A stretch of 23,115 bases of DNA from an uncultured Bacteriovorax sp. (GTDB lineage: Bacteria > Bdellovibrionota > Bacteriovoracia > Bacteriovoracales > Bacteriovoracaceae). The stretch covers positions 1 to 23,115 of the forward strand of contig CALUDF010000004.1 of assembly GCA_943914745.1 (NCBI GenBank), read 5' to 3'. Of the stretch, positions 7,033 to 13,856 are shown one piece after another. The translations under genes were made by a program, and so were the position numbers. The notes beneath the pieces are model-generated. The model had not been told where the DNA came from. It ran no database searches and saw only the letters and a program-made list of their open reading frames with translations. Numbering within the stretch: the stretch's first letter is position 1; the number at the start of each line of letters is the position of its first letter.

Positions 7033-9078
7033 TTAGTATTTTAGTAGATCCAGCATACCTTGGTAAACGCGGTCTGTGTTTGGCAGAGTCGCGCGCTCAA
7101 GAATTCTATTGAACCCAACAGGAGTGAACGTTGAACCCACACGTTTTACCGGCGCATCCAGGTGCTCGAAGGCCTTTTCATTGATGATCCCCACCAACTC
7201 TCCGCCAAATCCTCCGAAGACTTTATCTTCGTGAACGATCAGACAGCGACTCGTTTTCTTGATTGAGTTAATGATCGTCTCTTCATCAAGAGGGATTAAT
7301 GAACGAAGGTCCACGACCTCAACGCTATATCCTTCACCCGCTAATTTTTCAGCAGCTTCAAGACACATGTGAGTGGTGTTTCCGTAAGTTAGAACAGTGA
7401 GATCAGCCCCCTCTCTTCTTACGCGTGCTTTTCCAAATGGAACTTCGAAATCCTCAGGCACCACCGCCATCGCTTGTTTTGAGTTATAAAGCGATTTCGG
7501 CTCTAGGTATAGAGTTGGACCCTTTGACCTGAAAGCTGTTCTTAATAATCCGGCAGCATCATCAGCAAATGAAGGAACGACGATTCTGATTCCTGGAATA
7601 GCCGCTAGAGAGCCTTCAAGGTTTTGTGAGTGGTATAAACCTCCACCGATATATCCACCAGAGGCAAGACGGATGATGACGTTCGGTGAGAACGCTCCGT
7701 TTGATCTCCAGTAATCGTGAGACATCTCAATGTATTGCTCCATCGCAGGCCAGAAGTAATCAGCGAACTCTGCCCCTTCAACACACACGCGGATATCGTC
7801 TCTGAAGCGAGAAAAACCGTTAGCGGTCCCAAGGATGAAGTCTTCGGCGATTGGCCCGTTAAAGACGCGCTCAATTCCGAATTCCTGCTGCATTCCTTTT
7901 GAAACGTTGAAGATACCGCCCTTTTCTTTATTGGCCATATCTTGTCCCCAAATAAAAGTATTCGGGTTGTGACGGAATTCTGCTTTAAGTGTTCCATTGA
8001 TGGCGTCGATGAATTTTGTCTCTTCGCCTTTTTCGTTATGAGTCCCTTCTGGGTACTTTGTCGAAACATACGACTCAGGCCATAGGTGATCAAAGATTGA
8101 TTCTGGAGTTGGGTTGGGAGCTTTCATCGCTTTCATGTGAGCATCAAGAACGATTTTCTTTTGCTCTTCATCGATGGCGTTTAGCTCTGCCTCTGTGAAT
8201 GCCTTTGCATCGAGAAGCTCTTTTCTGTAACGAACATAAGGGTCTTGAGCTTTAGCGGCAGCTCGCTCATCTTCATCGCGGTACCATTCGTGCTTGTCAG
8301 AGTTTGAGTGGTTTCCAATACGAACACAGTCGGCATGAACGATGACCGGCTCGCATTTTTCAATCGCGATTCTTCTTGCCTCTTCCATCGCTGACATCGA
8401 ATCAAAAACATCTTTTCCATCGCAGTGGATGATTGTCAGGTTTAAAAAACCAGAGAAGTTATCGGCCACTCTCTCGTTTGCCGTCTGGTCTCTTTTTGGA
8501 ACAGAGATACCATATCCGTTATCTTGGAAGACGAAAACAACTGGAAGTTTCTCACAAGAAGCCCCGTTGATTGCCTCGTAACAGTACCCTTCTGAAACTG
8601 ATGATTCACCTTGAGAAGAAAAAGCGACACCTTTATGCTTGTATCTCTTCATCGCGCGGGCCACACCAACAGCGTGAAGTGTATGGTTACCAGTGCATGA
8701 TGAAACGTTGTGGATTTTCCATTCTGGTTTGGCGAAGTGGTTAGACATGTGACGACCACCAGAAGCCAAGTCTGTCGCTTTCGAGATACCGTTTAAGATA
8801 ATCTCTTCAGCGCTGATTCCCGCTGCCACAGCAGTGAGCATATCGCGGTAGTATGGAAAAAGGTGATCCTCTCCTCTAACAAATGTTTGTCCGATTGCAA
8901 GTTGAATTCCGTCGTGGCCCGCGTATGGTGCGTGATAAGACCAACCGACAGCTTGTTTTAAATAATTTGGAGCGCGCTCGTCTAGTAAGCGGCCAAGAGT
9001 CATGAGCTCGTACCATTTTTTAAGCTCAGCTTTTGGTGTTTTTTTCGCAGAATATTTTTTTTCTACTTTTTTTAACAT
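7033..9078 (-). CDS. fused alpha/beta E1 component of a 2-oxoacid dehydrogenase (branched-chain type)
   Basis: This 681-residue protein is the thiamine-diphosphate-dependent decarboxylating E1 enzyme, with both subunits in one chain. The alpha part spans about 20-320. Its TPP/Mg segment keeps N187 (FQDNGYGIS), but the usual GDG reads QGES (156-159). RIGNHSNSDKHEWYR (253-267) resembles the branched-chain E1-alpha loop more than that of pyruvate dehydrogenase. The beta part spans about 355-681, with the conserved glutamate E412 in GPIAEDFILG, YHSQNLEGSLAAIPGIRIVVP, and the C-terminal transketolase-like domain (LTVLTYGNTTHMCLEAAEKL). Such E1 enzymes normally pass acyl groups to a lipoyl E2 and use an E3; neither is in this window. 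GAGGT six bases upstream supports the start. The gene is divergent from the aldolase gene. The substrate (branched-chain keto acids) is inferred. Confidence 0.9.
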   Translation of the reverse strand: MLKKVEKKYSAKKTPKAELKKWYELMTLGRLLDERAPNYLKQAVGWSYHAPYAGHDGIQLAIGQTFVRGEDHLFPYYRDMLTAVAAGISAEEIILNGISKATDLASGGRHMSNHFAKPEWKIHNVSSCTGNHTLHAVGVARAMKRYKHKGVAFSSQGESSVSEGYCYEAINGASCEKLPVVFVFQDNGYGISVPKRDQTANERVADNFSGFLNLTIIHCDGKDVFDSMSAMEEARRIAIEKCEPVIVHADCVRIGNHSNSDKHEWYRDEDERAAAKAQDPYVRYRKELLDAKAFTEAELNAIDEEQKKIVLDAHMKAMKAPNPTPESIFDHLWPESYVSTKYPEGTHNEKGEETKFIDAINGTLKAEFRHNPNTFIWGQDMANKEKGGIFNVSKGMQQEFGIERVFNGPIAEDFILGTANGFSRFRDDIRVCVEGAEFADYFWPAMEQYIEMSHDYWRSNGAFSPNVIIRLASGGYIGGGLYHSQNLEGSLAAIPGIRIVVPSFADDAAGLLRTAFRSKGPTLYLEPKSLYNSKQAMAVVPEDFEVPFGKARVRREGADLTVLTYGNTTHMCLEAAEKLAGEGYSVEVVDLRSLIPLDEETIINSIKKTSRCLIVHEDKVFGGFGGELVGIINEKAFEHLDAPVKRVGSTFTPVGFNRILERATLPNTDRVYQGMLDLLKY

Positions 9079-9170
9079 AGATACCTCAAGTCATAATAAA
9101 TATATGGTCTTTTATAGTAACAAATTTGCATAAAAAATGAACCCTAAGGTGCATTTTTAGTGCGAATAAG

Positions 9171-9191
9171 GAGAGTAAACGCTAAACTCTC
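9171..9191 (+). promoter_or_regulatory. inverted repeat in the aldolase leader region
   Basis: GAGAGT (9171-9176) and ACTCTC (9186-9191) flank a 9-base spacer, 41-61 bases upstream of the aldolase ATG in the divergent E1/aldolase gap. It could be a short leader hairpin or an operator half-site pair. I could not place a convincing promoter beside it. Confidence 0.3.
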
Positions 9192-9231
9192 GTGCAAAAG
9201 TAATCTGTAAATAACGTACCAAGGAGATATA

Positions 9232-10257
9232 ATGCCTGTCGCCACGCCGAAACAATATAAACAAATGCTAGAGAGTGCTAAAGCTGGAGGCTACGCATAT
9301 CCAGCTATTAACGTCACAAGTATGTCTACAGCTAATGCCGCACTAAAAGCATTCGCTGATAAAAAATCTGATGGTATCATTCAAGTGTCTACTGGCGGTG
9401 GAAAGTTTGCTTCAGGGCAAGGCGTAGGAGATATGGCACTAGGGGCTATTTCTATTGCTCAACACGTGCATCTCATGGCCGAGAAATATAACGTCTTAAT
9501 CGCACTTCACACTGACCACTGCCACCCTCAATATGTGGATAGTTTCATGCTCCCACTGGTGGCAGAAACAGAAAAAAGACGCGCTAAAGGTCTTCCAAAC
9601 TTATTTAACTCACACATGTTTGATGGGTCTGAACTTTCTCTAAACGAAAACATCAAAAAATCAAAAGAGCTTCTTGAGAGATTTGCTAAAAGTGAACTTA
9701 TCTTAGAAGTTGAAACAGGGATTGTCGGTGGAGAAGAAGACGGGCACAACAATGAACATGCTCCAGCTGATAAACTCTACACAACTCCTGAAGAAATGGT
9801 TGAGATCGCGCGCGCCCTTCGCCCGATTGGGACTTTCATGTACGCTGCGACTTTTGGAAACGTCCACGGGGTTTATAAACCAGGTAACGTCAAGCTTCGC
9901 CCGACAATCTTAAAAGATGGTCAGGACGCTGTAAAAAAGGACTTAGGAAAAGAAGCTGAACACTTTCTCGTCTTCCACGGCGGATCTGGAAGCGAGCTTC
10001 ATGAAATCCATGAAACACTTGGATACGGCGTAATTAAAATGAACATCGACACAGACACTCAATACGCTTACACAAGACCTGTTGCGGACTTCATGCTAAA
10101 GAACTACGACAAAGTGCTAAAAGTTGATGGAGAAGTCGGATCGAAAAAACACTACGATCCTCGCGAATGGCTAAAATCAGCAGAGAAAGTCATGACGGAG
10201 AGAATTGCCCTTGCCTGTGATGATTTGAAATCGACAGGAAAAAGCTTACTGCAATAA
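9232..10257 (+). CDS. fba: class II fructose-bisphosphate aldolase
   Basis: This 341-residue zinc enzyme reversibly cleaves fructose 1,6-bisphosphate to glyceraldehyde 3-phosphate and dihydroxyacetone phosphate, in glycolysis and gluconeogenesis. The family signatures are clear. LHTDHC supplies catalytic D95 and zinc ligand H96. VGGEEDG follows at 165-171. GNVHGVYKPGN supplies H212, FHGGSGS supplies H249, and NIDTDTQ (271-277) is the phosphate/metal segment. The N-terminal pattern (PVATPKQYKQML, PAINVTS, DGIIQVSTGG) is the longer, FbaA-like form found in actinobacteria and Enterobacteria, and the length is normal for that group. A strong AAGGAGA lies five bases before the ATG. The gene stands alone and ends at a bidirectional terminator. 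Identification is secure. Confidence 0.97.
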   Translation: MPVATPKQYKQMLESAKAGGYAYPAINVTSMSTANAALKAFADKKSDGIIQVSTGGGKFASGQGVGDMALGAISIAQHVHLMAEKYNVLIALHTDHCHPQYVDSFMLPLVAETEKRRAKGLPNLFNSHMFDGSELSLNENIKKSKELLERFAKSELILEVETGIVGGEEDGHNNEHAPADKLYTTPEEMVEIARALRPIGTFMYAATFGNVHGVYKPGNVKLRPTILKDGQDAVKKDLGKEAEHFLVFHGGSGSELHEIHETLGYGVIKMNIDTDTQYAYTRPVADFMLKNYDKVLKVDGEVGSKKHYDPREWLKSAEKVMTERIALACDDLKSTGKSLLQ

Positions 10258-10263
10258 AATAAC

Positions 10264-10297
10264 AAAAAGGCCCTCACATTAAGAGGGCCTTTTTTTT
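10264..10297. terminator. bidirectional intrinsic terminator between aldolase and DUF4442 genes
   Basis: GGCCCTC (10269-10275) pairs with GAGGGCC (10283-10289) around a 7-base loop. Eight T follow on the plus strand (10290-10297), and five A precede it, giving a T-run on the minus strand. It starts just after the aldolase stop and abuts the stop of the convergent DUF4442 gene, so it can serve both transcripts. Confidence 0.92.
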
Positions 10298-10745
10298 AGA
10301 GTTTGCGTTTGATATAAAGAGTCTTATCAACCTCAGCAATCACATTGCCCTCTTCATCTTTGACATACACAACCAAAACCGGCTCAATTTTATTTTTGCC
10401 TTTTAGCTCTTCTTTAAAACTCTCCACCTGCTCACGAGAAAGCCTGAACTGGGCATAGACCTTACCCACCCCTGGTTTTCTAAACCTTATGGTGGCGGCC
10501 TTATCCCAAACGATATAACCCCTTCCCAATAGCTGGATGAGCATCAACATATAAAAAGGGTCGGTCATTGAATAGAGAGACCCTCCATAGGCTGTTCCCA
10601 CATAATTGCGATTCCAGAACCTGAGCTTAAGCGAGACATCGACTTCTAAAAAATCCTTTGAGACGTGGTCAATGCGAATGCCTGATCCCCAAAAGGGAGG
10701 CCAGAAATTCATTATTTTGAAGAGAATTTTTTGTCTTAAATTCAT
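10296..10745 (-). CDS. DUF4442 hotdog-fold (thioesterase-like) protein
   Basis: This 149-residue protein matches the DUF4442 family, which belongs to the hotdog-fold acyl-thioesterase superfamily. Characteristic segments are FWPPFWGSGIRI near the start, LKLRFWNRNYVGTAYGGSLYSMTDPFYMLML (39-69, read here as one conserved block) and the late strands VVYVKDEEGNVIAEVDKTLYIK. Family members are suspected to act on acyl-CoA or acyl carrier substrates, but activity is rarely shown. The length is normal for the family. The start has a modest AAAAGG five bases upstream. A stronger ribosome-binding site further upstream serves a different reading frame. The gene is monocistronic and convergent with the aldolase gene, with which it shares a terminator. 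Confidence 0.85.
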   Translation of the reverse strand: MNLRQKILFKIMNFWPPFWGSGIRIDHVSKDFLEVDVSLKLRFWNRNYVGTAYGGSLYSMTDPFYMLMLIQLLGRGYIVWDKAATIRFRKPGVGKVYAQFRLSREQVESFKEELKGKNKIEPVLVVYVKDEEGNVIAEVDKTLYIKRKL

Positions 10746-10824
10746 GAAGGCCTTTTAAATAATTTTTTTCAATTGTAAAAGAATTGTCACAACGATGACT
10801 TTTTAGTTCTAAAAAATCTATCAT
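10669..10824 (-). CDS. possible 51-residue ORF overlapping the DUF4442 start
   Basis: An ATG at 10824 is preceded by AAGGAG with ideal 6-base spacing, the best ribosome-binding site in this part of the window. Its frame gives a 51-residue product (MIDFLELKSHRC...), unlike any family I know. It overlaps the first 77 bases of the DUF4442 gene in another frame. It could be a leader ORF that couples or dampens DUF4442 translation, the relic of an older gene, or noise. Confidence 0.3.
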   Translation of the reverse strand: MIDFLELKSHRCDNSFTIEKNYLKGLHEFKTKNSLQNNEFLASLLGIRHSH

Positions 10825-10846
10825 CGACCTCTCCTTAAGAGTCTCA

Positions 10847-10865
10847 TTCACGTCTCAAACGTGAA
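10847..10865. promoter_or_regulatory. inverted repeat, possible operator
   Basis: TTCACGT (10847-10853) and ACGTGAA (10859-10865) are exact reverse complements around CTCAA, a typical layout for a dimeric repressor site. TTGTGAA follows at 10872-10878, and a CACGTG palindrome lies at 10909-10914, next to a TTGACA (10915-10920). The site lies in the divergent region between the DUF4442 gene and the first TIGR02147 gene and could control either. Confidence 0.4.
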
Positions 10866-11013
10866 ACATTTTTGTGAATCTCATTTGAAAAAACATCAAA
10901 AATCATCTCACGTGTTGACACACAATCTAGCTTCACACATTTCCCAATGAAAGGCAAAAAAGCTACACTATCCTAGGCGTAGTTTCTCTTATGTTAGGTA
11001 TTGACCAAGTAAT

Positions 11014-11892
11014 ATGAAAATCGACTACAGAAGTATTCTTCAAAAAGAGCTCGAGACAAGAAAATTAAGAAACCCAAGTTATAACTTGAGTTCGTTTGCC
11101 CGCCTCCTCAAACTCCAGCCCTCAAGACTTTCAGAAATTTTAAGAGGAAAAGTAGGACTTTCAGTCTCTAAAGCCTCAACCATTGCCAGTATTCTCAATT
11201 TCTCCGACAATGAACGCGCTCACTTCTTAGACCTCGTTTGCGCGGAACACGGCAGGAGTCCAAAAGAAAAACAGGACGCTTTGGCGAGAATTGAAAAAAT
11301 TGATAAAGATTACTTTCAATACGATTTAGAAAATTTTCAATCAATCGCCGACTGGTACCACCATGCGATCATTGAGCTCATCTCTCTAGACAGCACAATT
11401 AATGACCAAGGCATCAGTGCGGCCCTAGGCCTCGACCAAGAAAAAACTGATCAGGCCATTGGACGCCTCTTAAAACTCAATGTCATTGAACAAACTTTTA
11501 ATGGGTATTATAAGATTCCTTCCAATGTCAGAAGAATCCCAAGAGACATCCCAGTCGGCGCGGTTAAAGAACTCAACGAACAAATCATTACCAAAGCCTC
11601 GGAAGAACTCTACAAGCAACATGTCAGTAACCGCGATTATTCTATTATTTTTTTGAGCCTAAATAAAGACCATCTTCAACTAGCCCGCGAGCGAATTAAG
11701 GATTTCAGAAGAAGCTTTATGAAAGAATTCGAAAGTGCGGCCGGAAAAGATGCGGTCTATTGTATGGCGGTTCAACTTTTTGAATTAACCGAAAAGGACT
11801 ATTCACAAAAAATGAGAGAAAAAAAATCCATTAATAACGAAATGGGTACTAACCCAGACTCAGAGAATGTAAACGATAGGGCCCTCGCCTAA
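11014..11892 (+). CDS. TIGR02147/DUF4423-family putative transcriptional regulator (copy 1)
   Basis: This is a 292-residue cytoplasmic protein. Residues about 24-62 form a Cro/CI-like helix-turn-helix (LSSFARLLKLQPSRLSEIL). Residues about 107-275 match the DUF4423/TIGR02147 body: SIADWYHHAIIELISLD, then a second winged-helix-like segment (ISAALGLDQEKTDQAIGRLL) and a late arginine-rich helix (ARERIKDFRRSFMKEF). The family is expanded in Bdellovibrio-like bacteria and Fibrobacter and is presumed to regulate transcription; the ligand is unknown. No strong ribosome-binding site precedes the ATG; a weak TTAGGT lies about 13 bases upstream. The polar tail (residues 270-292) is longer than in copy 2. 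No terminator is seen before copy 2, 112 bases downstream. Confidence 0.85.
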   Translation: MKIDYRSILQKELETRKLRNPSYNLSSFARLLKLQPSRLSEILRGKVGLSVSKASTIASILNFSDNERAHFLDLVCAEHGRSPKEKQDALARIEKIDKDYFQYDLENFQSIADWYHHAIIELISLDSTINDQGISAALGLDQEKTDQAIGRLLKLNVIEQTFNGYYKIPSNVRRIPRDIPVGAVKELNEQIITKASEELYKQHVSNRDYSIIFLSLNKDHLQLARERIKDFRRSFMKEFESAAGKDAVYCMAVQLFELTEKDYSQKMREKKSINNEMGTNPDSENVNDRALA

Positions 11893-11989
11893 TTTAGACC
11901 CGGCCAGCAATATTACCTAGCATTCACTTTTATATACATGGCTATCCATGAGCACAAATTTTTATTAGTAAGTAAAAAATACTTGAATT

Positions 11990-11995
11990 TATAAT
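11990..11995 (+). promoter_or_regulatory. putative -10 element of TIGR02147 copy 2
   Basis: A perfect TATAAT ends nine bases before the start codon at 12005. If used, transcription would start at or within a few bases of the ATG and the mRNA would be leaderless or nearly so. AGGGA (11998-12002) lies too close to the ATG to be a normal Shine-Dalgarno. No -35 consensus is evident. Confidence 0.35.
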
Positions 11996-12004
11996 ATAGG
12001 GACT

Positions 12005-12796
12005 ATGACAACACAAACGATCAAAGAACGAATTCAAGATGAACTCGAAAAAAGGAAGATGGCAAACAGCTCTTATTCGCTCAGAGCGCTCGCCCGCGAC
12101 CTCAACATCAACCACTCTCTCCTCTCGAGGATTATCGCTTCAAAAATCCAGATGACTCCAAAGATTTTTGACCGTATCGCAGGCCCCCTAAAGCTGACAG
12201 ATGATGAGACGATTCTTTTTAAGCAAGAGATCAATCAAAGAAAAAAAACTCAGAGCAAAGAGCGAATCATCGCTTCAAACTTCAGACAGCTAAAACTGGA
12301 AGAGTTTAAAATCATCCAGGACTGGTACAACTTCGCCATTTTGGAGCTGGTGAACTTAGAGAGTTTTGAGCCTTCTGGCGACTGGATCGCCAAAAAACTC
12401 AACATCACCCGCGAAGAGGCCCAAATGGCGCTGGATCGCCTGATCACTCTTAAGCTGATTGAAAAAAACTCGAAGGGAAGATTCATCAAGGTCACAAGTC
12501 ACATCAGCGTCATGACTCCGGAATTCACGACAATTGCCATGAAAGGGCGCCAGAAGGCCGTTTTATCTAAAGCAATGGTCGCTCTAGAGAACTTACCCAT
12601 TGAGATCCGCGACCACAGCAGTATCACGCTAAGTCTCGATTCTGATCTTCTGCCTGAGATCAAAGAAAAAATAAAAAAAATGAGAAGGAGTCTCGCAAAC
12701 TATATAACCCAAAAAAGTAAGAAGAGAGATCACGTTTATGAGTTGTCAGTGTCTTTCTTTCCTTGGACCTCACATGAAGGAGAAATCAATGAGTGA
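12005..12796 (+). CDS. TIGR02147/DUF4423-family putative transcriptional regulator (copy 2)
   Basis: This 263-residue paralogue of the upstream gene has the same architecture. A helix-turn-helix lies at about 25-62 (LRALARDLNINHSLLSRII). The family body begins at about 101 with FKIIQDWYNFAILELVNLE, followed by IAKKLNITREEAQMALDRLI and the late arginine-rich helix IKKMRRSLANYI. The two proteins align along their whole length but are clearly diverged, especially in the putative recognition helix, so they likely bind different sites. It ends just before an intrinsic terminator. A role in controlling the exported-protein genes downstream is possible from position only. Confidence 0.85.
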   Translation: MTTQTIKERIQDELEKRKMANSSYSLRALARDLNINHSLLSRIIASKIQMTPKIFDRIAGPLKLTDDETILFKQEINQRKKTQSKERIIASNFRQLKLEEFKIIQDWYNFAILELVNLESFEPSGDWIAKKLNITREEAQMALDRLITLKLIEKNSKGRFIKVTSHISVMTPEFTTIAMKGRQKAVLSKAMVALENLPIEIRDHSSITLSLDSDLLPEIKEKIKKMRRSLANYITQKSKKRDHVYELSVSFFPWTSHEGEINE

Positions 12797-12840
12797 TTGG
12801 ACAGAGTCTCACGGTTAATTAATTAAAAAAAACCACGACT

Positions 12841-12875
12841 AACCCGAAGCGATTTTACTACTTCGGGTTTTTTTT
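12841..12875 (+). terminator. intrinsic terminator after the TIGR02147 pair
   Basis: AACCCGAAG (12841-12849) pairs with CTTCGGGTT (12861-12869) around an 11-base loop. A T-run (12868-12875) follows. It lies 44 bases after the stop of copy 2 and separates the regulators from the exported-protein genes. Confidence 0.92.
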
Positions 12876-13021
12876 GACCTTTTTTGCCGGTTCATCCACG
12901 AAAAATAACCGCTCTGTCCACTTCCAGCTCTCCCCCTCAGGCATAAAATGCTCCGGCTTTAAATAATTTCAAATTAAGCAAAAATAGATACATACCATTT
13001 TTCTACCTAAGGAATGCGCTC

Positions 13022-13672
13022 ATGTGCTTAAAAGCTAAAAATATGAAAAAGATAGGCTTGATCACTTCTCTTACTCTCGGTGTAAGCGCACACGCAAGCA
13101 ACATCCCTTCCCAGCTCAATTTTCACATTGGATCGATCTCTACCAATTACACTGAGAATGAAAGCACAATTAAATCTACTGATGGAACAACCAACGTTAA
13201 AGAAGACCCCTACACAGGGACAGCTTCTTCCATGCCTCTGGCCATCACCTATGAGTACTTTCCGGGCCTCTCTCGCTCGTATTTTGCCCGCATCGCTGGT
13301 CCTATCATGGGGTCCACTCCGGATCGCTATTACAGCGCCTCTATGGGGATCAATTTTTACTTCGGCCAGTTTGCCGCTAATGCCATCATCAAAGACACCA
13401 ACTTCGAAATGAAAGTCCTGCCAAAATTCCGCTATTACGCAGGCCCCGCCGTAGGTGCCGGATATCTCGTATACAACACTAAATCAGCCACTAAGAACGA
13501 TATTCTCTTTGAACTTGGAGGCCAAGGTGGAGTTCTTTACTCCATTAATTACAAATGGGCCCTCTCTGGAGAGCTAGGGATTGCCCGCTCTATTGGGTCT
13601 TTGACCTCTGCCACCTCAATGAAAATCCTCATTGGAACATCGTATTCTCTGGATCTTTGGGGAACGAAATAA
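13022..13672 (+). CDS. small exported protein, probable outer-membrane beta-barrel
   Basis: This 216-residue protein has a signal peptide (1-25, VSAHA/SN). The mature part is made of alternating aromatic/polar strands with glycines, such as LNFHIGSIS, LAITYEYFPG, SASMGINFYFG and KWALSGELGIARSIG, as in 8-10-strand OmpA/OmpW-like barrels. I cannot assign a family. The start at 13022 was chosen because AAGGA lies eight bases upstream. An internal ATG at 13043 would also leave a good signal peptide but lacks such a site. The gene stands between a terminator and the lipoprotein genes, with 184 bases before the first of them, so it is probably transcribed alone or at the head of that group. Confidence 0.65.
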   Translation: MCLKAKNMKKIGLITSLTLGVSAHASNIPSQLNFHIGSISTNYTENESTIKSTDGTTNVKEDPYTGTASSMPLAITYEYFPGLSRSYFARIAGPIMGSTPDRYYSASMGINFYFGQFAANAIIKDTNFEMKVLPKFRYYAGPAVGAGYLVYNTKSATKNDILFELGGQGGVLYSINYKWALSGELGIARSIGSLTSATSMKILIGTSYSLDLWGTK

Positions 13673-13814
13673 CCCTTGTTTCACTTTTTTTAAATAACAG
13701 CGGCTTGCACCAGCCAAGTATTGTTGTCAGAAACCAGAAAAATTTTCTTCTGCAACATCTTCTAAAGCTTGGATTAAAGAAAATCCCGTTAGAACCGAGT
13801 AGTTTAGTGGTATT

Positions 13815-13831
13815 TTAAGCTTAACTATAAA
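13815..13831 (+). promoter_or_regulatory. putative promoter of the lipoprotein operon
   Basis: TATAAA (13826-13831) lies 25 bases upstream of the first lipoprotein start. A 10-bp palindrome, TTAAGCTTAA (13815-13824), sits directly before it, in the spacer of any promoter using this -10, where a repressor could act. The -35 candidate TTTAGT (13803-13808) is poor. Confidence 0.3.
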
Positions 13832-13856
13832 GAAATGGCATTAAAGACATAAAAAG

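Noticed and set aside
10915..10943. TTGACA as the -35 box of a promoter for TIGR02147 copy 1
   Set aside because: No acceptable -10 occurs 16-18 bases downstream (best is CATTTC), so the hexamer alone is not enough.
13640..13700. Terminator after the small barrel gene
   Set aside because: There is a T-run at about 13685-13692, but only a 4-bp stem precedes it; too weak to call.
13555..13818. 87-codon open frame overlapping the end of the small barrel gene
   Set aside because: It is mostly out of frame with a credible gene, lacks a ribosome-binding site and has no domain-like pattern.
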